Assembly: GCA_949296355.1 (NCBI GenBank)
Contig: CASFPS010000008.1
Coordinates: 107,302 to 171,301, forward strand
Direction of reading: 5' to 3'
Source of the DNA: an uncultured bacterium
GTDB taxonomy: Bacteria; Cyanobacteriota; Vampirovibrionia; Gastranaerophilales; Gastranaerophilaceae
Length of the DNA: 64,000 nt
In this document: positions 16,996 to 25,872 of the stretch, piece after piece
Position numbering within the stretch: position 1 is the stretch's first letter
Layout of the letters: every line of letters begins with the position of its first letter
Program-made: the position numbers and the translations under genes
The notes under the pieces: model-generated
Told to the model about the DNA's origin: nothing
What the model saw: the letters and a program-made list of their open reading frames with translations, nothing else
The model's database searches: none

Positions 16996-18246
16996 ATGAA
17001 CATAGACGGAATCGGATTTCAGGGAGTACACGGAAATAGCGGAGTTAACGGCAAAGGCGGTTCAAACAAAACCGGTGAAACCCCATCTGCCGGAGAAGCT
17101 ACATCAACCTCCGGAGCAGCAGCTCCTCAGGACAACAACATTGATAAGGTTCAGGAATTCTATCTAAAGTTTAAAGCAGGAGTTCTATCTTTCGAAGAAT
17201 TATGCAGCAGACTGCAAAGCCTCGGAGTGGAGCTTCAATTCCAAAAAGATAATGAAGGGAATAATATTGTAGGTGTAACCTTCCGGACTAATGACGGAGA
17301 TGTTTACTGCTCGGCAGACGGAAGCTGCAGCGCGGCTTCTGCAACAGAATCTGCTAATGTTACAACCGAAGACGAAAACGGATTAACTGTAACAATCAAA
17401 AAGCATTCTGACGGAAGTTCCACTATTACACGCAAAGACGAAAACGGAAATCTCGTAGAAGTTGAAGAACGAAATGCAGAAGGTCAAACCACAAGACTTA
17501 CAAGATATAACGAAGCCGGAAAAGTTCAGGATATCACAGAATTTGAATACAATGCAGACGGCTCATATCTGGAAACCGTTAAGAATGCCTCCGGGCAAGT
17601 TGTTTCTAAGACAGAGGTCAGTGCTGACGGCAAAACAAGAAATGATGTGACGCCAAATTATGCCGGAAGTATTCTAAACGGACAGCTTTTCTCTATGGAT
17701 GATATTATTGATGCCGGCTTTAATTCAGTGGATATTGCAAAATATTTCACAATAATAAAAGGTAACGACGGCAATTTTTACTACGAACTTAAAACATCAG
17801 CAGGTGATGCTGAGTCACTTGAAGATTTTCACAATGACATTATGCAGTCAAAGGCTGATGAAGTTATTGCAAAATATGAATCCGGCTCAATTACCTTTGT
17901 AGAAATTATACAGGAATTGAAGCTTCTGGGCTTTACCAATATTCACGGAAAAAACAGTGCGGACGGTAGCAATGTTATTTACTATCAATGCGGAAACAAC
18001 ACATATACAGTAGAAGATACCACGATGAGAGACATCAATAAAGAATGGGCATCATGCGTAAGTAACGGCGACAATGTTGAAGCTTTTGCCAAAACTCTTG
18101 AAAGTTTCCGCGGAGTTACGGATGTTGAATATTCTAAAACAGATTACGGTACAGAAAAAATCGCATTCAAACTTGATGGTATTCTCCATACATTTACTTC
18201 TATACCGGCAAATACAGAGCTGCCGGAGGAAGAATCAGAAGAATAA
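16996..18246 (+). CDS. sigma-28-linked protein of unknown function with YD-like repeats
   Basis: Protein of 416 residues without signal peptide or membrane helix. A glycine/serine/alanine-rich N-terminus is followed by a helical segment (about 48-75), a central part of short repeats resembling YD/RHS repeats (YNEAGKVQDITEFEYNADGS), and a C-terminal part in which the VEFYLKFKAGVLSFEEL-type helix appears again (about 290-310, AKYESGSITFVEIIQELKLL). AAGGAGAAA precedes the ATG. The sigma-28-like promoter directly upstream puts it with the late flagellar genes. Its stop is one base from the convergent flgC stop. An exported filament-associated or surface protein is my guess. Confidence 0.72.
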   Translation: MNIDGIGFQGVHGNSGVNGKGGSNKTGETPSAGEATSTSGAAAPQDNNIDKVQEFYLKFKAGVLSFEELCSRLQSLGVELQFQKDNEGNNIVGVTFRTNDGDVYCSADGSCSAASATESANVTTEDENGLTVTIKKHSDGSSTITRKDENGNLVEVEERNAEGQTTRLTRYNEAGKVQDITEFEYNADGSYLETVKNASGQVVSKTEVSADGKTRNDVTPNYAGSILNGQLFSMDDIIDAGFNSVDIAKYFTIIKGNDGNFYYELKTSAGDAESLEDFHNDIMQSKADEVIAKYESGSITFVEIIQELKLLGFTNIHGKNSADGSNVIYYQCGNNTYTVEDTTMRDINKEWASCVSNGDNVEAFAKTLESFRGVTDVEYSKTDYGTEKIAFKLDGILHTFTSIPANTELPEEESEE

Positions 18247-18247
18247 A

Positions 18248-18694
18248 TTAAGCACGTCCGATTTCTGTTGCTCTTGAAGCCATTGATTTTGAGATGTTAA
18301 CCAGCGCAAGGTTAGCTTCGTAAGCTCTCTGTGCCATAATAGCATCTGCCATATCTACCATGGCATTAACGTTAGAGGCTCTAATGTATCCGTTAGCATC
18401 TGCATCAGGATGTCCCGGAGAATATATTCTCTCTCCTACAGTCGGGTCTTCAACGCATCCGTTAAAAACAACACCGCCCTGAAGATACGGAAGAGTGCCT
18501 GTACCAAAAACATCGTTTTTCATAACGTTCATTAAACCGTGGAAAGAAATATCTTCAGAAGCATTAAGAACAGGAATGCGTCTTACATAATTCGGCGTAT
18601 CAACGTTTGCAATGTTTTTTGCGTGGATATCCAATCTTAAACCGTGTGCCTGAAGAGCATTTGCGCCTATATTTATTGATTCTAATATACTCAT
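18248..18694 (-). CDS. flgC: flagellar basal-body rod protein FlgC
   Basis: Protein of 148 residues with the rod-protein N-terminus (NIGANALQAHGLRLDIHAKN, IANVDTPNYVRR) and the FlgC C-terminus (ASNVNAMVDMADAIMAQRAYEANLAL). It forms part of the proximal rod of the flagellar basal body. It is the last gene of a four-gene minus-strand operon, 19 bases after flgB. Confidence 0.93.
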   Translation of the reverse strand: MSILESINIGANALQAHGLRLDIHAKNIANVDTPNYVRRIPVLNASEDISFHGLMNVMKNDVFGTGTLPYLQGGVVFNGCVEDPTVGERIYSPGHPDADANGYIRASNVNAMVDMADAIMAQRAYEANLALVNISKSMASRATEIGRA

Positions 18695-18713
18695 TCTGAT
18701 ACCTCACTTTCTG

Positions 18714-19064
18714 CTACTTGCCGACGTTAATAACGGTTTTCATCTCTGTAATTATATTTGACATTCTTCTTGTTGCCATTGTATAAAGAATAGAGTTTTT
18801 CTGTATCTCTGTTAATTCTTTTGCAATATCAATTTCTTCTTTTTGCCTGTCCTCAAGAACACCTGACGGTCCGAGTTCTTCGGAGAGCTTAGTTTCTAAA
18901 GGGCTGTTCATTGACCCCAGATACATTGAAAAATCAATATCGCGCCTGACGTACCCCGGGGTATCAACGTTCGCGACATTTGAACCGAGAGCGCGCTGTC
19001 TCTGGGATATCAAGTCCATCATTAAATTAGTTTTACCCATTGAATCTAAACTTGTGTATGTCAT
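18714..19064 (-). CDS. flgB: flagellar basal-body rod protein FlgB
   Basis: Protein of 116 residues with the conserved rod motif SNVANVDTPGYVRRDIDFS near residues 28-46 and a C-terminal helix (NSILYTMATRRMSNIITEMK) typical of FlgB. It is the most membrane-proximal rod subunit. AAGGAGATT lies before the start. It lies between a FlgF/FlgG-like gene and flgC in the operon. Confidence 0.93.
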   Translation of the reverse strand: MTYTSLDSMGKTNLMMDLISQRQRALGSNVANVDTPGYVRRDIDFSMYLGSMNSPLETKLSEELGPSGVLEDRQKEEIDIAKELTEIQKNSILYTMATRRMSNIITEMKTVINVGK

Positions 19065-19111
19065 TTTTAATCTCCTTGAAGTTTAGCGTTTTTCATCCGA
19101 TTATTTCAGCG

Positions 19112-19825
19112 CTATTCTCTTATGTTTATAGCCTTGTTGTACATATCATCAGCAACCTTCATCAGGTTCATACTTGCAATCATTGATGTGTTAAGTCTCA
19201 TAAGGTCATTAATTTCATCATATATATTTGTATTAGAGACTTCTGTTGCGTATTGCCTTACATTATCAGTATTTTTTATAATCTTAGGCGCGCCGGATTC
19301 GTCGTTATAAACCATTTTGTTATTATGCCCCTGCTCCAGAGCCTCCGGACACTCAAACTGCACAATAGGAATCGTTCCGATTTTTTCGGGAAGAGAACCG
19401 GCGTCATCGTAGTTTATAACGTCGCCGTTCGGCTTAACCTCAATTTTATAAGAATTTGCAGGAATTTTGATTCCGTCTCCGACCATCCAGTCGTCAACAG
19501 TCATCAAGTAACCGCCCTCTCCTCTTTTAAACGAGCCGTCACGGGTATATTGAACTTCTCCGTCTGCCGAGACAACAGGAATATATCCTTCACCGTCTAT
19601 TGCAATATCATAAGGGTTTTTGCTTATTCTTATAGAACCTTTAAGCGCATTAGTTCTTATAGCGCCGTCTACGTAGCCGTCTTCACGGAGAATTTGTTCA
19701 AATCGTGTTGTTTTATACGCAGCAGTATTGTAGTTTGCAAGGTTATTCGCTATATACCCGAGTTTGTCAAACTGCATTGTTGCATTATTTACACTTTTTC
19801 TTACTACCGCCTGCATGTTATACAT
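19112..19825 (-). CDS. flagellar hook-basal body rod protein (FlgF/FlgG-like)
   Basis: Protein of 237 residues with N-terminal LGYIANNLANYNTAAYKTTR, the central YTRDGSFKRGEGGYLMT block and the C-terminal ATEVSNTNIYDEINDLMRLN helix shared by FlgF and FlgG. It forms the distal rod. Which of the two it is cannot be settled, because the neighbouring upstream gene belongs to the same family. It starts 13 bases after that gene's stop, and its own start has AGGAGGG nearby. Confidence 0.88.
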   Translation of the reverse strand: MYNMQAVVRKSVNNATMQFDKLGYIANNLANYNTAAYKTTRFEQILREDGYVDGAIRTNALKGSIRISKNPYDIAIDGEGYIPVVSADGEVQYTRDGSFKRGEGGYLMTVDDWMVGDGIKIPANSYKIEVKPNGDVINYDDAGSLPEKIGTIPIVQFECPEALEQGHNNKMVYNDESGAPKIIKNTDNVRQYATEVSNTNIYDEINDLMRLNTSMIASMNLMKVADDMYNKAINIRE

Positions 19826-19838
19826 AGTTTAAACCCTC

Positions 19839-20537
19839 CTAACTTACGCTTCCTAACTGGCTTATAACTTTTTGCAAATTGCTGCTTTCGATAAGAAATA
19901 TCTGCCTGTTAGCTTCAAAATTCCTTACAACAGGTTTTACTGCAAGAAATTCGTTTTGTATTGAAACGTTGGAATATTCGTTGTATCCCTGCTTAACATC
20001 AGGGTCTAAGACAGCCATACCGTTAGAGTCGACAATTCCTAAGTATCCTGCATCAAGAAGCCGGTTGGAATCTTTTGAATATACACTTATTTTACCTTTG
20101 GTATTAACAACAACCTGAGCCGGATTGTCAGGAACAACAGGGAGTTTTATCGGCATTCCGGCATCTGATAAAACAGGATTGTCTTCAAGGTTCAGAAGAT
20201 TTCCTTCTCTATCCAGCTTAAATCTTCCGTCACGTGTAAGCTGGACACCGACCGGAGTTTGAATCTGGAAATAACCTTTGTTTGCCATAGTTATATCAAG
20301 CGGATTTTTAGAAACCATAATACGTCCGACCTGATCGTCTACCGTACTTGAAAGACCGTGAACCCCAATAAATTCAGTGAATGACGACACAACCGGCTCT
20401 CGTCTCTGATATCCGACTTTATCAAAACCTATAACATTTTCGTTAATCATACCTAAGATTTCACTTTGAACATGCATTGCCCTGATAGAGGCTTTCATAC
20501 CTTGTTCACAGAATCTTACACCGCCGTTGATTTGCAT
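19839..20537 (-). CDS. flagellar hook-basal body rod protein, divergent (FlgF/FlgG-like)
   Basis: Protein of 232 residues of the FlgF/FlgG family: QLTRDGRFKLDREGNLLNLE in the centre and EYSNVSIQNEFLAVKPVVRNFEA in the C-terminus. The normally invariant N-terminal motif (N-N-I-A-N-x-x-T-x-G-F) reads MINENVIGFDKVGYQRR, so it has diverged. It is the first gene of the rod operon, preceded by AAGAGGT. A putative proximal or distal rod role follows from family membership only. Confidence 0.85.
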   Translation of the reverse strand: MQINGGVRFCEQGMKASIRAMHVQSEILGMINENVIGFDKVGYQRREPVVSSFTEFIGVHGLSSTVDDQVGRIMVSKNPLDITMANKGYFQIQTPVGVQLTRDGRFKLDREGNLLNLEDNPVLSDAGMPIKLPVVPDNPAQVVVNTKGKISVYSKDSNRLLDAGYLGIVDSNGMAVLDPDVKQGYNEYSNVSIQNEFLAVKPVVRNFEANRQIFLIESSNLQKVISQLGSVS

Positions 20538-20665
20538 AGTTGTACCTCTTTTTTATATTAAACGGATAATTCATCTTAGTGCTTTAGTAAATTTCAGAAA
20601 AATCATCTGTTTAAAGTAGTTTGTTATGAATTTAATGATAAATATAAAAAAGTCAAAATTTATTA

Positions 20666-20694
20666 TTGACATTAAAATTTGTTTCTAATATCAT
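20666..20694 (+). promoter_or_regulatory. sigma-70 promoter of the tRNA cluster
   Basis: TTGACA, a 17-base spacer and TATCAT, ending 10 bases before the first tRNA. Confidence 0.8.
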
Positions 20695-20704
20695 AGGACT
20701 TGAC

Positions 20705-20776
20705 GCCGGTATAGCTCAACGGTAGAGCAACGGTTTTGTAAACCGTAGGTTGTAGGTTCGATTCCTATTACCGGCT
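20705..20776 (+). tRNA. tRNA-Thr (anticodon TGT)
   Basis: A 72-base cloverleaf: 7-bp acceptor stem GCCGGTA/TACCGGC, D-arm with AGCTCAACGGTAGAGC, anticodon stem ACGGT/ACCGT around the loop TTTGTAA, and T-arm loop GGTTCGATTCC. Anticodon TGT reads threonine. CCA is not encoded. Confidence 0.96.
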
Positions 20777-20853
20777 ATTATTTTGAAAATTGAGCGGGGC
20801 AGAAGGGTGCAAGGGCTGGCAGTTCTTGCTACCGGAAGAGCGGACTTAGTCAG

Positions 20854-20925
20854 GCCTTTGTGGCGCAGGGGTAGCGCACTCCCTTGGTAAGGGAGAGGCC
20901 ACGGGTTCAAATCCCGTCAAAGGCA
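20854..20925 (+). tRNA. tRNA-Thr (anticodon GGT)
   Basis: A 72-base cloverleaf: acceptor GCCTTTG/CAAAGGC, D-arm GCGCAGGGGTAGCGC, anticodon stem CTCCC/GGGAG around TTGGTAA, and T-arm GGGTTCAAATCCC. Anticodon GGT reads threonine. Confidence 0.96.
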
Positions 20926-20943
20926 TTTTTTAAAATTGAATAC

Positions 20944-21026
20944 GGGTAGGTGGCCGAGTGGCTAAAGGCGACAGACTGTAAATCTGTTCACGAGAGTGTA
21001 CGGTGGTTCGAATCCACCCCTGCCCA
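20944..21026 (+). tRNA. tRNA-Tyr (anticodon GTA)
   Basis: An 83-base type II tRNA: acceptor GGGTAGG/CCTGCCC, D-arm GGCCGAGTGGCTAAAGGC, anticodon stem ACAGA/TCTGT around CTGTAAA, a long variable arm (TCACGAGAGTGTAC), and T-arm GGTGGTTCGAATCCACC. Anticodon GTA reads tyrosine. Confidence 0.96.
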
Positions 21027-21034
21027 ATACTTTT

Positions 21035-21057
21035 AGACTCCTGAGGGAGTCTTTTTT
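21035..21057 (+). terminator. terminator of the tRNA cluster
   Basis: AGACTCC and GGGAGTCT pair around a TGA loop and are followed by six T residues, 9 bases after tRNA-Tyr. Confidence 0.88.
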
Positions 21058-21369
21058 AATTCTAAAAGGGGTGAGATGAGAAACACCGCCGGTGGTTCGA
21101 GCGGGAGCGAGCTGAGGGCGGAGGATTTTTGCGAAAAGTTTTAATTTCCGGAAAAGTAATGGGTCGGGCTTTAGCCCGACAGAACTCAGTTATTGTTGGG
21201 TTTCACCCAACCTACATTTCTAAAACTTGTTACAGTACGGGCAAAGCGCCATCACCCCCGTGAGCAATAATTTATCCAAAACTCTGCTTTACATTGATTC
21301 ACACTTTATTGAATTGAAAAAATATTTCATATATTCTTTAAAGTGTATCAGGTTATTTAGGAATTTTAG
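21058..21369. repeat. intergenic stretch with short palindromic repeats
   Basis: No gene is visible. Two adjacent members of the dispersed palindrome families occur: GTCGGGCTTTAGCCCGAC at 21163-21180 and GTTGGGTTTCACCCAAC at 21195-21211, joined by the same AACTCAGTTATT-type linker seen near 26490. A possible minC promoter (TTGAAT, 17 bases, TATTCT) lies near 21310-21338. Confidence 0.6.
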
Positions 21370-22359
21370 ATGGAAAAAGTTTTAGCAGAGAATGGATTTA
21401 TTATTGATTTGAGCGACGCTAAAAACACCACTCAATTAGTTTTTGAGCTTAGTTCAATTATGGAGCATCCGGAAGTTAAGGGCAAAAATGTACGCTTAAA
21501 ACTCGGAAATTTAGACTTAAAACAATCCCAGTTATTGAGTATTAAAGCATTGATAGAATCAATGGACGCAACACTTGCATTTATTGATACAAAGTCTGAG
21601 CAAACCGAAGCATCTGCAGTAAGTCTCGGGATTATAGTTTCGGAAGTTACAGACGAGCCTGCTATTGTATGCAGTTCTGATGCAGACATTAAAGAAGAAA
21701 GTGTTATGGTTAAAACAGAACCGCATTCAGAGTCTGAGCCGGAAGAAGGTAAGACTGTTGAAGTTCACGCGGAAGAACTCACCGGACCTATTGAGACTGC
21801 ACATGATGTTGAAGATGTTTATGACGAAGAAACAACGAAAGAATTATCAGAGATAATTCCTTCCGAACATTTTGAAGCGGATTTTGAATCTCTGGCTGCC
21901 AACGAAGGGCTGATTAAGCCGGAAGAAACGAGCAAATATATTCTTCTTGATACAGGAGATGTTCTTCCGGTTGATGCAGAAGAAAACAGTATTAACACTG
22001 AAACTCTTCCGACTTTGTATATAAATCAAACTCTGCGTTCCGGTCAGACAGTAAGCTATGACGGAAATATTTTGATTATAGGTGATGCCCACCCGGGAAG
22101 TGAAATTGTAGCAGGCGGCGACATTACTGTCTGGGGTATATTAGGCGGCATTGCTCATGCCGGAAGTCAGGGTAATGTAACTTCAAAGGTCAGAGCGCTG
22201 AAACTGAATGCAATACAATTAAGAATAGCAGGTCTGTACGCAAGACGCAACGACACATTGAATGTCCCTTACGTACAGAAAACAAATGAGTTTACCCCTG
22301 AGGAAGCTCAAATTGAAGATGGAAAGATAGTAATTTATAAAAAGTTAAGGAGAGATTAA
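21370..22359 (+). CDS. minC: septum site-determining protein MinC
   Basis: Protein of 329 residues. The C-terminal third (about 213-300; LRSGQTVSYDGNILIIGDAH, AGGDITVWGILGGIAHAGSQ) is the MinC beta-helix that binds MinD and FtsZ. The N-terminal 85 residues fit the MinC N-domain, which blocks FtsZ assembly. Between them lies an acidic linker of about 110 residues rich in glutamate and aspartate, longer than usual. It prevents septa at the wrong place. The stop overlaps the minD start by one base, and the order minC-minD-minE is canonical. Confidence 0.93.
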   Translation: MEKVLAENGFIIDLSDAKNTTQLVFELSSIMEHPEVKGKNVRLKLGNLDLKQSQLLSIKALIESMDATLAFIDTKSEQTEASAVSLGIIVSEVTDEPAIVCSSDADIKEESVMVKTEPHSESEPEEGKTVEVHAEELTGPIETAHDVEDVYDEETTKELSEIIPSEHFEADFESLAANEGLIKPEETSKYILLDTGDVLPVDAEENSINTETLPTLYINQTLRSGQTVSYDGNILIIGDAHPGSEIVAGGDITVWGILGGIAHAGSQGNVTSKVRALKLNAIQLRIAGLYARRNDTLNVPYVQKTNEFTPEEAQIEDGKIVIYKKLRRD

Positions 22360-23171
22360 TGGCAGGTCGAGTAATAGTAATTACATCCGGAAAAGGCGGA
22401 GTAGGTAAAACAACTACAAGTGCAAACATCGGTACTGCGCTTGCTAAAGCCGGATATAAAGTTGTCCTTATAGATACTGATTTAGGCTTAAGAAACCTTG
22501 ATTTGCTATTAGGACTTGAAAATAGAATTGTTTACACGATTGTAGACGTTATTGAAGAACGCTGCAAATTAAGACAGGCACTGGTTAAGGATAAAAAGAA
22601 TCCTAATCTGTCACTACTTGCGGCTGCACAAACACGTGACAAGAGTGCGGTTAATGCGGAACAATTGAAAGAAATTTGCGACACTTTGAAAGAAGAAAAT
22701 GACTTTGTTCTTATTGACTGTCCGGCAGGTATTGAGCAGGGTTTCCAGAACGCTGTTGCCGGAGCTACAGAAGCAATTGTTGTTACAACACCTGAAATGT
22801 CAGCAATCAGAGACGCTGACAGAATCATAGGACTTCTGGAAGCAAAAGAAGAAATCAAAAGCTATAAGCTTCTTTTAAACAGAGTCCGCCCGAGCCTTAT
22901 CAAATCTAATGATATGATGAGTGTTGATGATGTTGTGGAAATTCTTTCCTGCCCGCTAATAGGTATCATTCCGGAAGATACCGGAATTATTACATCAACA
23001 AACAAGGGTGAACCTATTGTTAATGATGAAGACGCGCTTGCAGGTAAAGCGTACAGAAATGTTGCACAAAGAATCCTCGGCGAAGAAGTTCCGTTCTTAG
23101 ATTTGGACGAGCCGAAAGGATTTATGGCAAAAATCAAAAATGCGTTTGCAAAATTGAAAGCGAAGGTGTAG
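22359..23171 (+). CDS. minD: septum site-determining ATPase MinD
   Basis: Protein of 270 residues with the deviant Walker A GKGGVGKTTTSANIG, IDTDLGLRNLDLLLGLENR, and DCPAGIEQGFQNA. The C-terminal FMAKIKNAFAKLKAK is an amphipathic membrane-targeting helix. ATP-bound MinD dimers sit on the membrane, recruit MinC and are released by MinE. The start is coupled to minC (TAATG overlap). Confidence 0.97.
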   Translation: MAGRVIVITSGKGGVGKTTTSANIGTALAKAGYKVVLIDTDLGLRNLDLLLGLENRIVYTIVDVIEERCKLRQALVKDKKNPNLSLLAAAQTRDKSAVNAEQLKEICDTLKEENDFVLIDCPAGIEQGFQNAVAGATEAIVVTTPEMSAIRDADRIIGLLEAKEEIKSYKLLLNRVRPSLIKSNDMMSVDDVVEILSCPLIGIIPEDTGIITSTNKGEPIVNDEDALAGKAYRNVAQRILGEEVPFLDLDEPKGFMAKIKNAFAKLKAKV

Positions 23172-23172
23172 A

Positions 23173-23709
23173 ATGGGACTTCTCTCTGATATTTATAATA
23201 CAGTGGCTAAGTTCTTCCGCCCTCAAGAAGAACAGGGTGATGCTTCCAAGTCTGTTGCAACAAACAGATTAAAACTCGTTTTAATGCAGGATAGAACTAA
23301 TCTGACACCGAAGATTTTAGAGCAAATGAGAGGCGAGTTAATCGACCTTTTATCCCGTTATGTAGAGCTGGATAAAGAACTTCTTGAACTGAATTTTGAA
23401 CAGGAAGGAAATCAGGTTGCATTAATGCTTTCAATCCCTGTTATAAGAGCAAAGGACGAAGAAGAAATTGAAGCGGCTTTGAAAGCTGAGGCTGAAAAAT
23501 TGGAACAAAAAGCCGAAAATATGGAAGAAGCTTTGCCGGAAGGTGAAAATTCAGACATCTGCGAAGAAGACAGTTCTGATGAACAGGATATGGTTTGTGA
23601 AAGTTCAGGAAGTGATAATACGGCAATGTCGACTCCGGAGGGTATGACCTCCAATAATAATCAGGAGGAAAGCCAAAAAGAAATCCAATTTGAAGAACAA
23701 GGAAGTTAG
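23173..23709 (+). CDS. minE: cell division topological specificity factor MinE, extended
   Basis: Protein of 178 residues, about twice the usual 80-95. Residues 1-95 match MinE: ATNRLKLVLMQDRTNLTPKI is the MinD-contact and oscillation core, with a membrane-binding helix at the start (LLSDIYNTVAKFF). Residues 96-178 form a highly acidic, serine-rich tail with no recognisable fold. It starts one base after the minD stop, so translation is coupled. MinE stimulates MinD ATPase and confines MinC to the poles. The tail parallels the acidic linker in MinC. Confidence 0.9.
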   Translation: MGLLSDIYNTVAKFFRPQEEQGDASKSVATNRLKLVLMQDRTNLTPKILEQMRGELIDLLSRYVELDKELLELNFEQEGNQVALMLSIPVIRAKDEEEIEAALKAEAEKLEQKAENMEEALPEGENSDICEEDSSDEQDMVCESSGSDNTAMSTPEGMTSNNNQEESQKEIQFEEQGS

Positions 23710-23715
23710 GATAAT

Positions 23716-23750
23716 AAAAAGAGGATGATTTTTGAATCATCCTCTTTTTA
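23716..23750. terminator. bidirectional terminator after minE
   Basis: AAAAAGAGGATGATT pairs with AATCATCCTCTTTTT around a TTTG loop. It lies 7 bases after minE and 9 bases from the end of the convergent alcohol dehydrogenase. Confidence 0.9.
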
Positions 23751-23758
23751 CCATTACC

Positions 23759-24817
23759 TTAATCAATAATAACTATCGGCTTAATTAAGTCTCTTGGCTT
23801 ATCTTTCATAAGCATTAAAGCAGGTTCTACGTTCTCTAATCCGCGGAAAGTGTGGGTAATTAATTTTTCAGGGTGAATTCTTCCTGCAAGAGCAAGCCTT
23901 GCAAGCTTTTCGGAACGCAGCCTGCCGCCCGGCATAAGCCCGCCCACGATTTGCTTATGTCCCATACCGCAGCCCCATTCAACACGAGGAATTTTCAAAT
24001 AATCACCTTCTCCGAGGTAGTTAACGTTACCGATTTTGCCGCCCGGTTTAAGCATTCTTACTGCCTGATCGAATGTATCATTATCTCCGCCTGCTACAAC
24101 AATTCTGTCAACGCCTTTGCCTTTTGTTTTGTCCAGAATTTGCTCAACAATGTCGCCTTCACGGTAGTTGATAATATCTGTCGCGCCAAATTCTCTTGCA
24201 AGGTCAGCGCAATTTTTTCTTGAGCCTACTGCATAAATATTTGCAGCCCCTCTGATTGCAGCTGCAGCAACAGACATAAGTCCTACCGGTCCTATACCTA
24301 TTACAACAACATTGTCACCAAATTGAATATCTGCAAGTTCAACCCCGTGGAATCCTGTCGGTACCATATCACTAATCATACAGGCTGCTTCAAGGCTCAA
24401 TCCCTCCGGTAAATGAGCAAGGTTTCCGTCAGCGTCATTCACATGGAAATATTCCGCAAAAACACCGTCTTTAAAGTTTGAGAACTTCCAGCCGGAAAGC
24501 ATACCGCCGGAGTGCATTGCATATCCTTCCTGCGCCTCAAGCGAGTTCCAGTCAGGCGTGATAGCAGATACAAGAACTCTGTCTCCCGGTTTAAAGTCTT
24601 TTACAAGGTTTCCGACTTCAACAACTTCTCCGACAGCTTCGTGTCCCAGAATCATATTGTGCCTGTCGCCTATTGCCCCTGCCCAGACAGTGTGGACGTC
24701 TGATGTACACGGCGCAAGCGCAATCGGCTTACAAATAGCATCATTGGGACCGCATTTCGGAGTATCTTTTGTAATCCAGCCGGTTTCCCCGATTTTTAAC
24801 ATTGCAAAACCCTTCAT
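23759..24817 (-). CDS. zinc-dependent secondary alcohol dehydrogenase (NADP type)
   Basis: Protein of 352 residues that closely follows the Thermoanaerobacter brockii / Clostridium beijerinckii alcohol dehydrogenase along its length. It shows MKGFAMLKIGETGWITKD, the zinc ligands C in APCTSDVH, H and E in LGHEAVGE, D in VPTGFHG-preceding ISDMVP, and the Rossmann motif GIGPVGLM with GSRK downstream favouring NADP. These enzymes interconvert secondary alcohols and ketones and also aldehydes. The start at 24817 has AAGGAG 8 bases upstream; a longer frame to 24856 lacks such a site. It suits a fermentative metabolism. Confidence 0.93.
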   Translation of the reverse strand: MKGFAMLKIGETGWITKDTPKCGPNDAICKPIALAPCTSDVHTVWAGAIGDRHNMILGHEAVGEVVEVGNLVKDFKPGDRVLVSAITPDWNSLEAQEGYAMHSGGMLSGWKFSNFKDGVFAEYFHVNDADGNLAHLPEGLSLEAACMISDMVPTGFHGVELADIQFGDNVVVIGIGPVGLMSVAAAAIRGAANIYAVGSRKNCADLAREFGATDIINYREGDIVEQILDKTKGKGVDRIVVAGGDNDTFDQAVRMLKPGGKIGNVNYLGEGDYLKIPRVEWGCGMGHKQIVGGLMPGGRLRSEKLARLALAGRIHPEKLITHTFRGLENVEPALMLMKDKPRDLIKPIVIID

Positions 24818-24936
24818 AATAAATCTCCTTTTAAGGTTAAATATTATAAACACCATTAGAATACTTTAATATGATAACATATTTGAACAAGGTTTACAAT
24901 TTACCATTTTATAAAAATAGTGTTAGGCAAAATTAT

Positions 24937-25812
24937 TTACCCTATTCCTTTACCGAACAGAATTTTCATTCCGCCGAAACGGGTTGAAAGAGTGTTTTTC
25001 AGTCCTTTTACAATGTCATTGATATTATTCACTACACAGTTTATATTTTTGATAAGACAGTTTACAAGAGTAACTGTTTCCTTATTTGCATTATTTGTTA
25101 TATCCGAAACGTACAAACTTGCACTTTCAAAATTTCTTGTTGCCCGCTCTATATTCAAAGTCGTCTGTTCTATATTTGAAAACGAATTCTTTAGTCTGTC
25201 AGGCTTTGCAGACTCGTTCAACTGGGATGTGACTTCCGCAAGATTCCGGCTTGCAAGCGCAAGATTTTCTCCGCTCTCTTTTAGCGAAGGTCGCAAATCT
25301 TTCAAAATATCGTTAGCAGTCCCGACTAATTCCGTAAGAGCGTTCATAGTTCCGCCTGCTGCTTCTACTGTATCGTTCAGGTTCTCCTTAATTTCATCCA
25401 GACCGCCGCTCTCTGCCTGCGCGTTTATATAACTCGAAAGACTCGGACAAATAGAACCTTCTATCACGGAACGATTTTTTAAATACGTAACAGAAGGCGC
25501 TTCCGGATACTCAATTTCTATAAAATCTTTTTTATTTTTTGTTCTGACTTTTGCAACAACATTATCCGGAAGGTTTATACCTTTTATATTCAAAATCATA
25601 TCCACATACGTTGTTTTAAAGTCTTCGGAAGGATAAACCCTCACTGTACGCCCGAACTTAAATCCGCGGTAATATACATTTATATTTTTAGGAAACGGCT
25701 CAAGCTCTTCAAATACGGCAGTTACACGCATATTATACATCGTGTACATAATATACCCGACTAACGAAAAAATTAAAATTATCCCTAAAATCAAAATCAA
25801 AGTTTTTTTCAT
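24937..25812 (-). CDS. MCE/MlaD-family lipid-transport substrate-binding protein
   Basis: Protein of 291 residues. One N-terminal membrane helix (TLILILGIILIFSLVGYIMY) is followed by an MCE domain (about 30-105; VYYRGFKFGRTVRVYPSED) and a long amphipathic helical region (about 130-280) with NLNDTVEAAG-type heptads, which in this family forms a channel or coiled barrel. It likely moves lipids between the inner and outer membranes. No permease or ATPase partner gene lies next to it. Confidence 0.85.
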   Translation of the reverse strand: MKKTLILILGIILIFSLVGYIMYTMYNMRVTAVFEELEPFPKNINVYYRGFKFGRTVRVYPSEDFKTTYVDMILNIKGINLPDNVVAKVRTKNKKDFIEIEYPEAPSVTYLKNRSVIEGSICPSLSSYINAQAESGGLDEIKENLNDTVEAAGGTMNALTELVGTANDILKDLRPSLKESGENLALASRNLAEVTSQLNESAKPDRLKNSFSNIEQTTLNIERATRNFESASLYVSDITNNANKETVTLVNCLIKNINCVVNNINDIVKGLKNTLSTRFGGMKILFGKGIG

Positions 25813-25872
25813 AATACTGATTATGATTAGAATATAAAATTTTAAGAATTAGACATAAGGATAAAAACAGGG

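Noticed and set aside
20716..20910. 64-codon minus-strand frame
   Set aside because: It covers the two tRNA-Thr genes.
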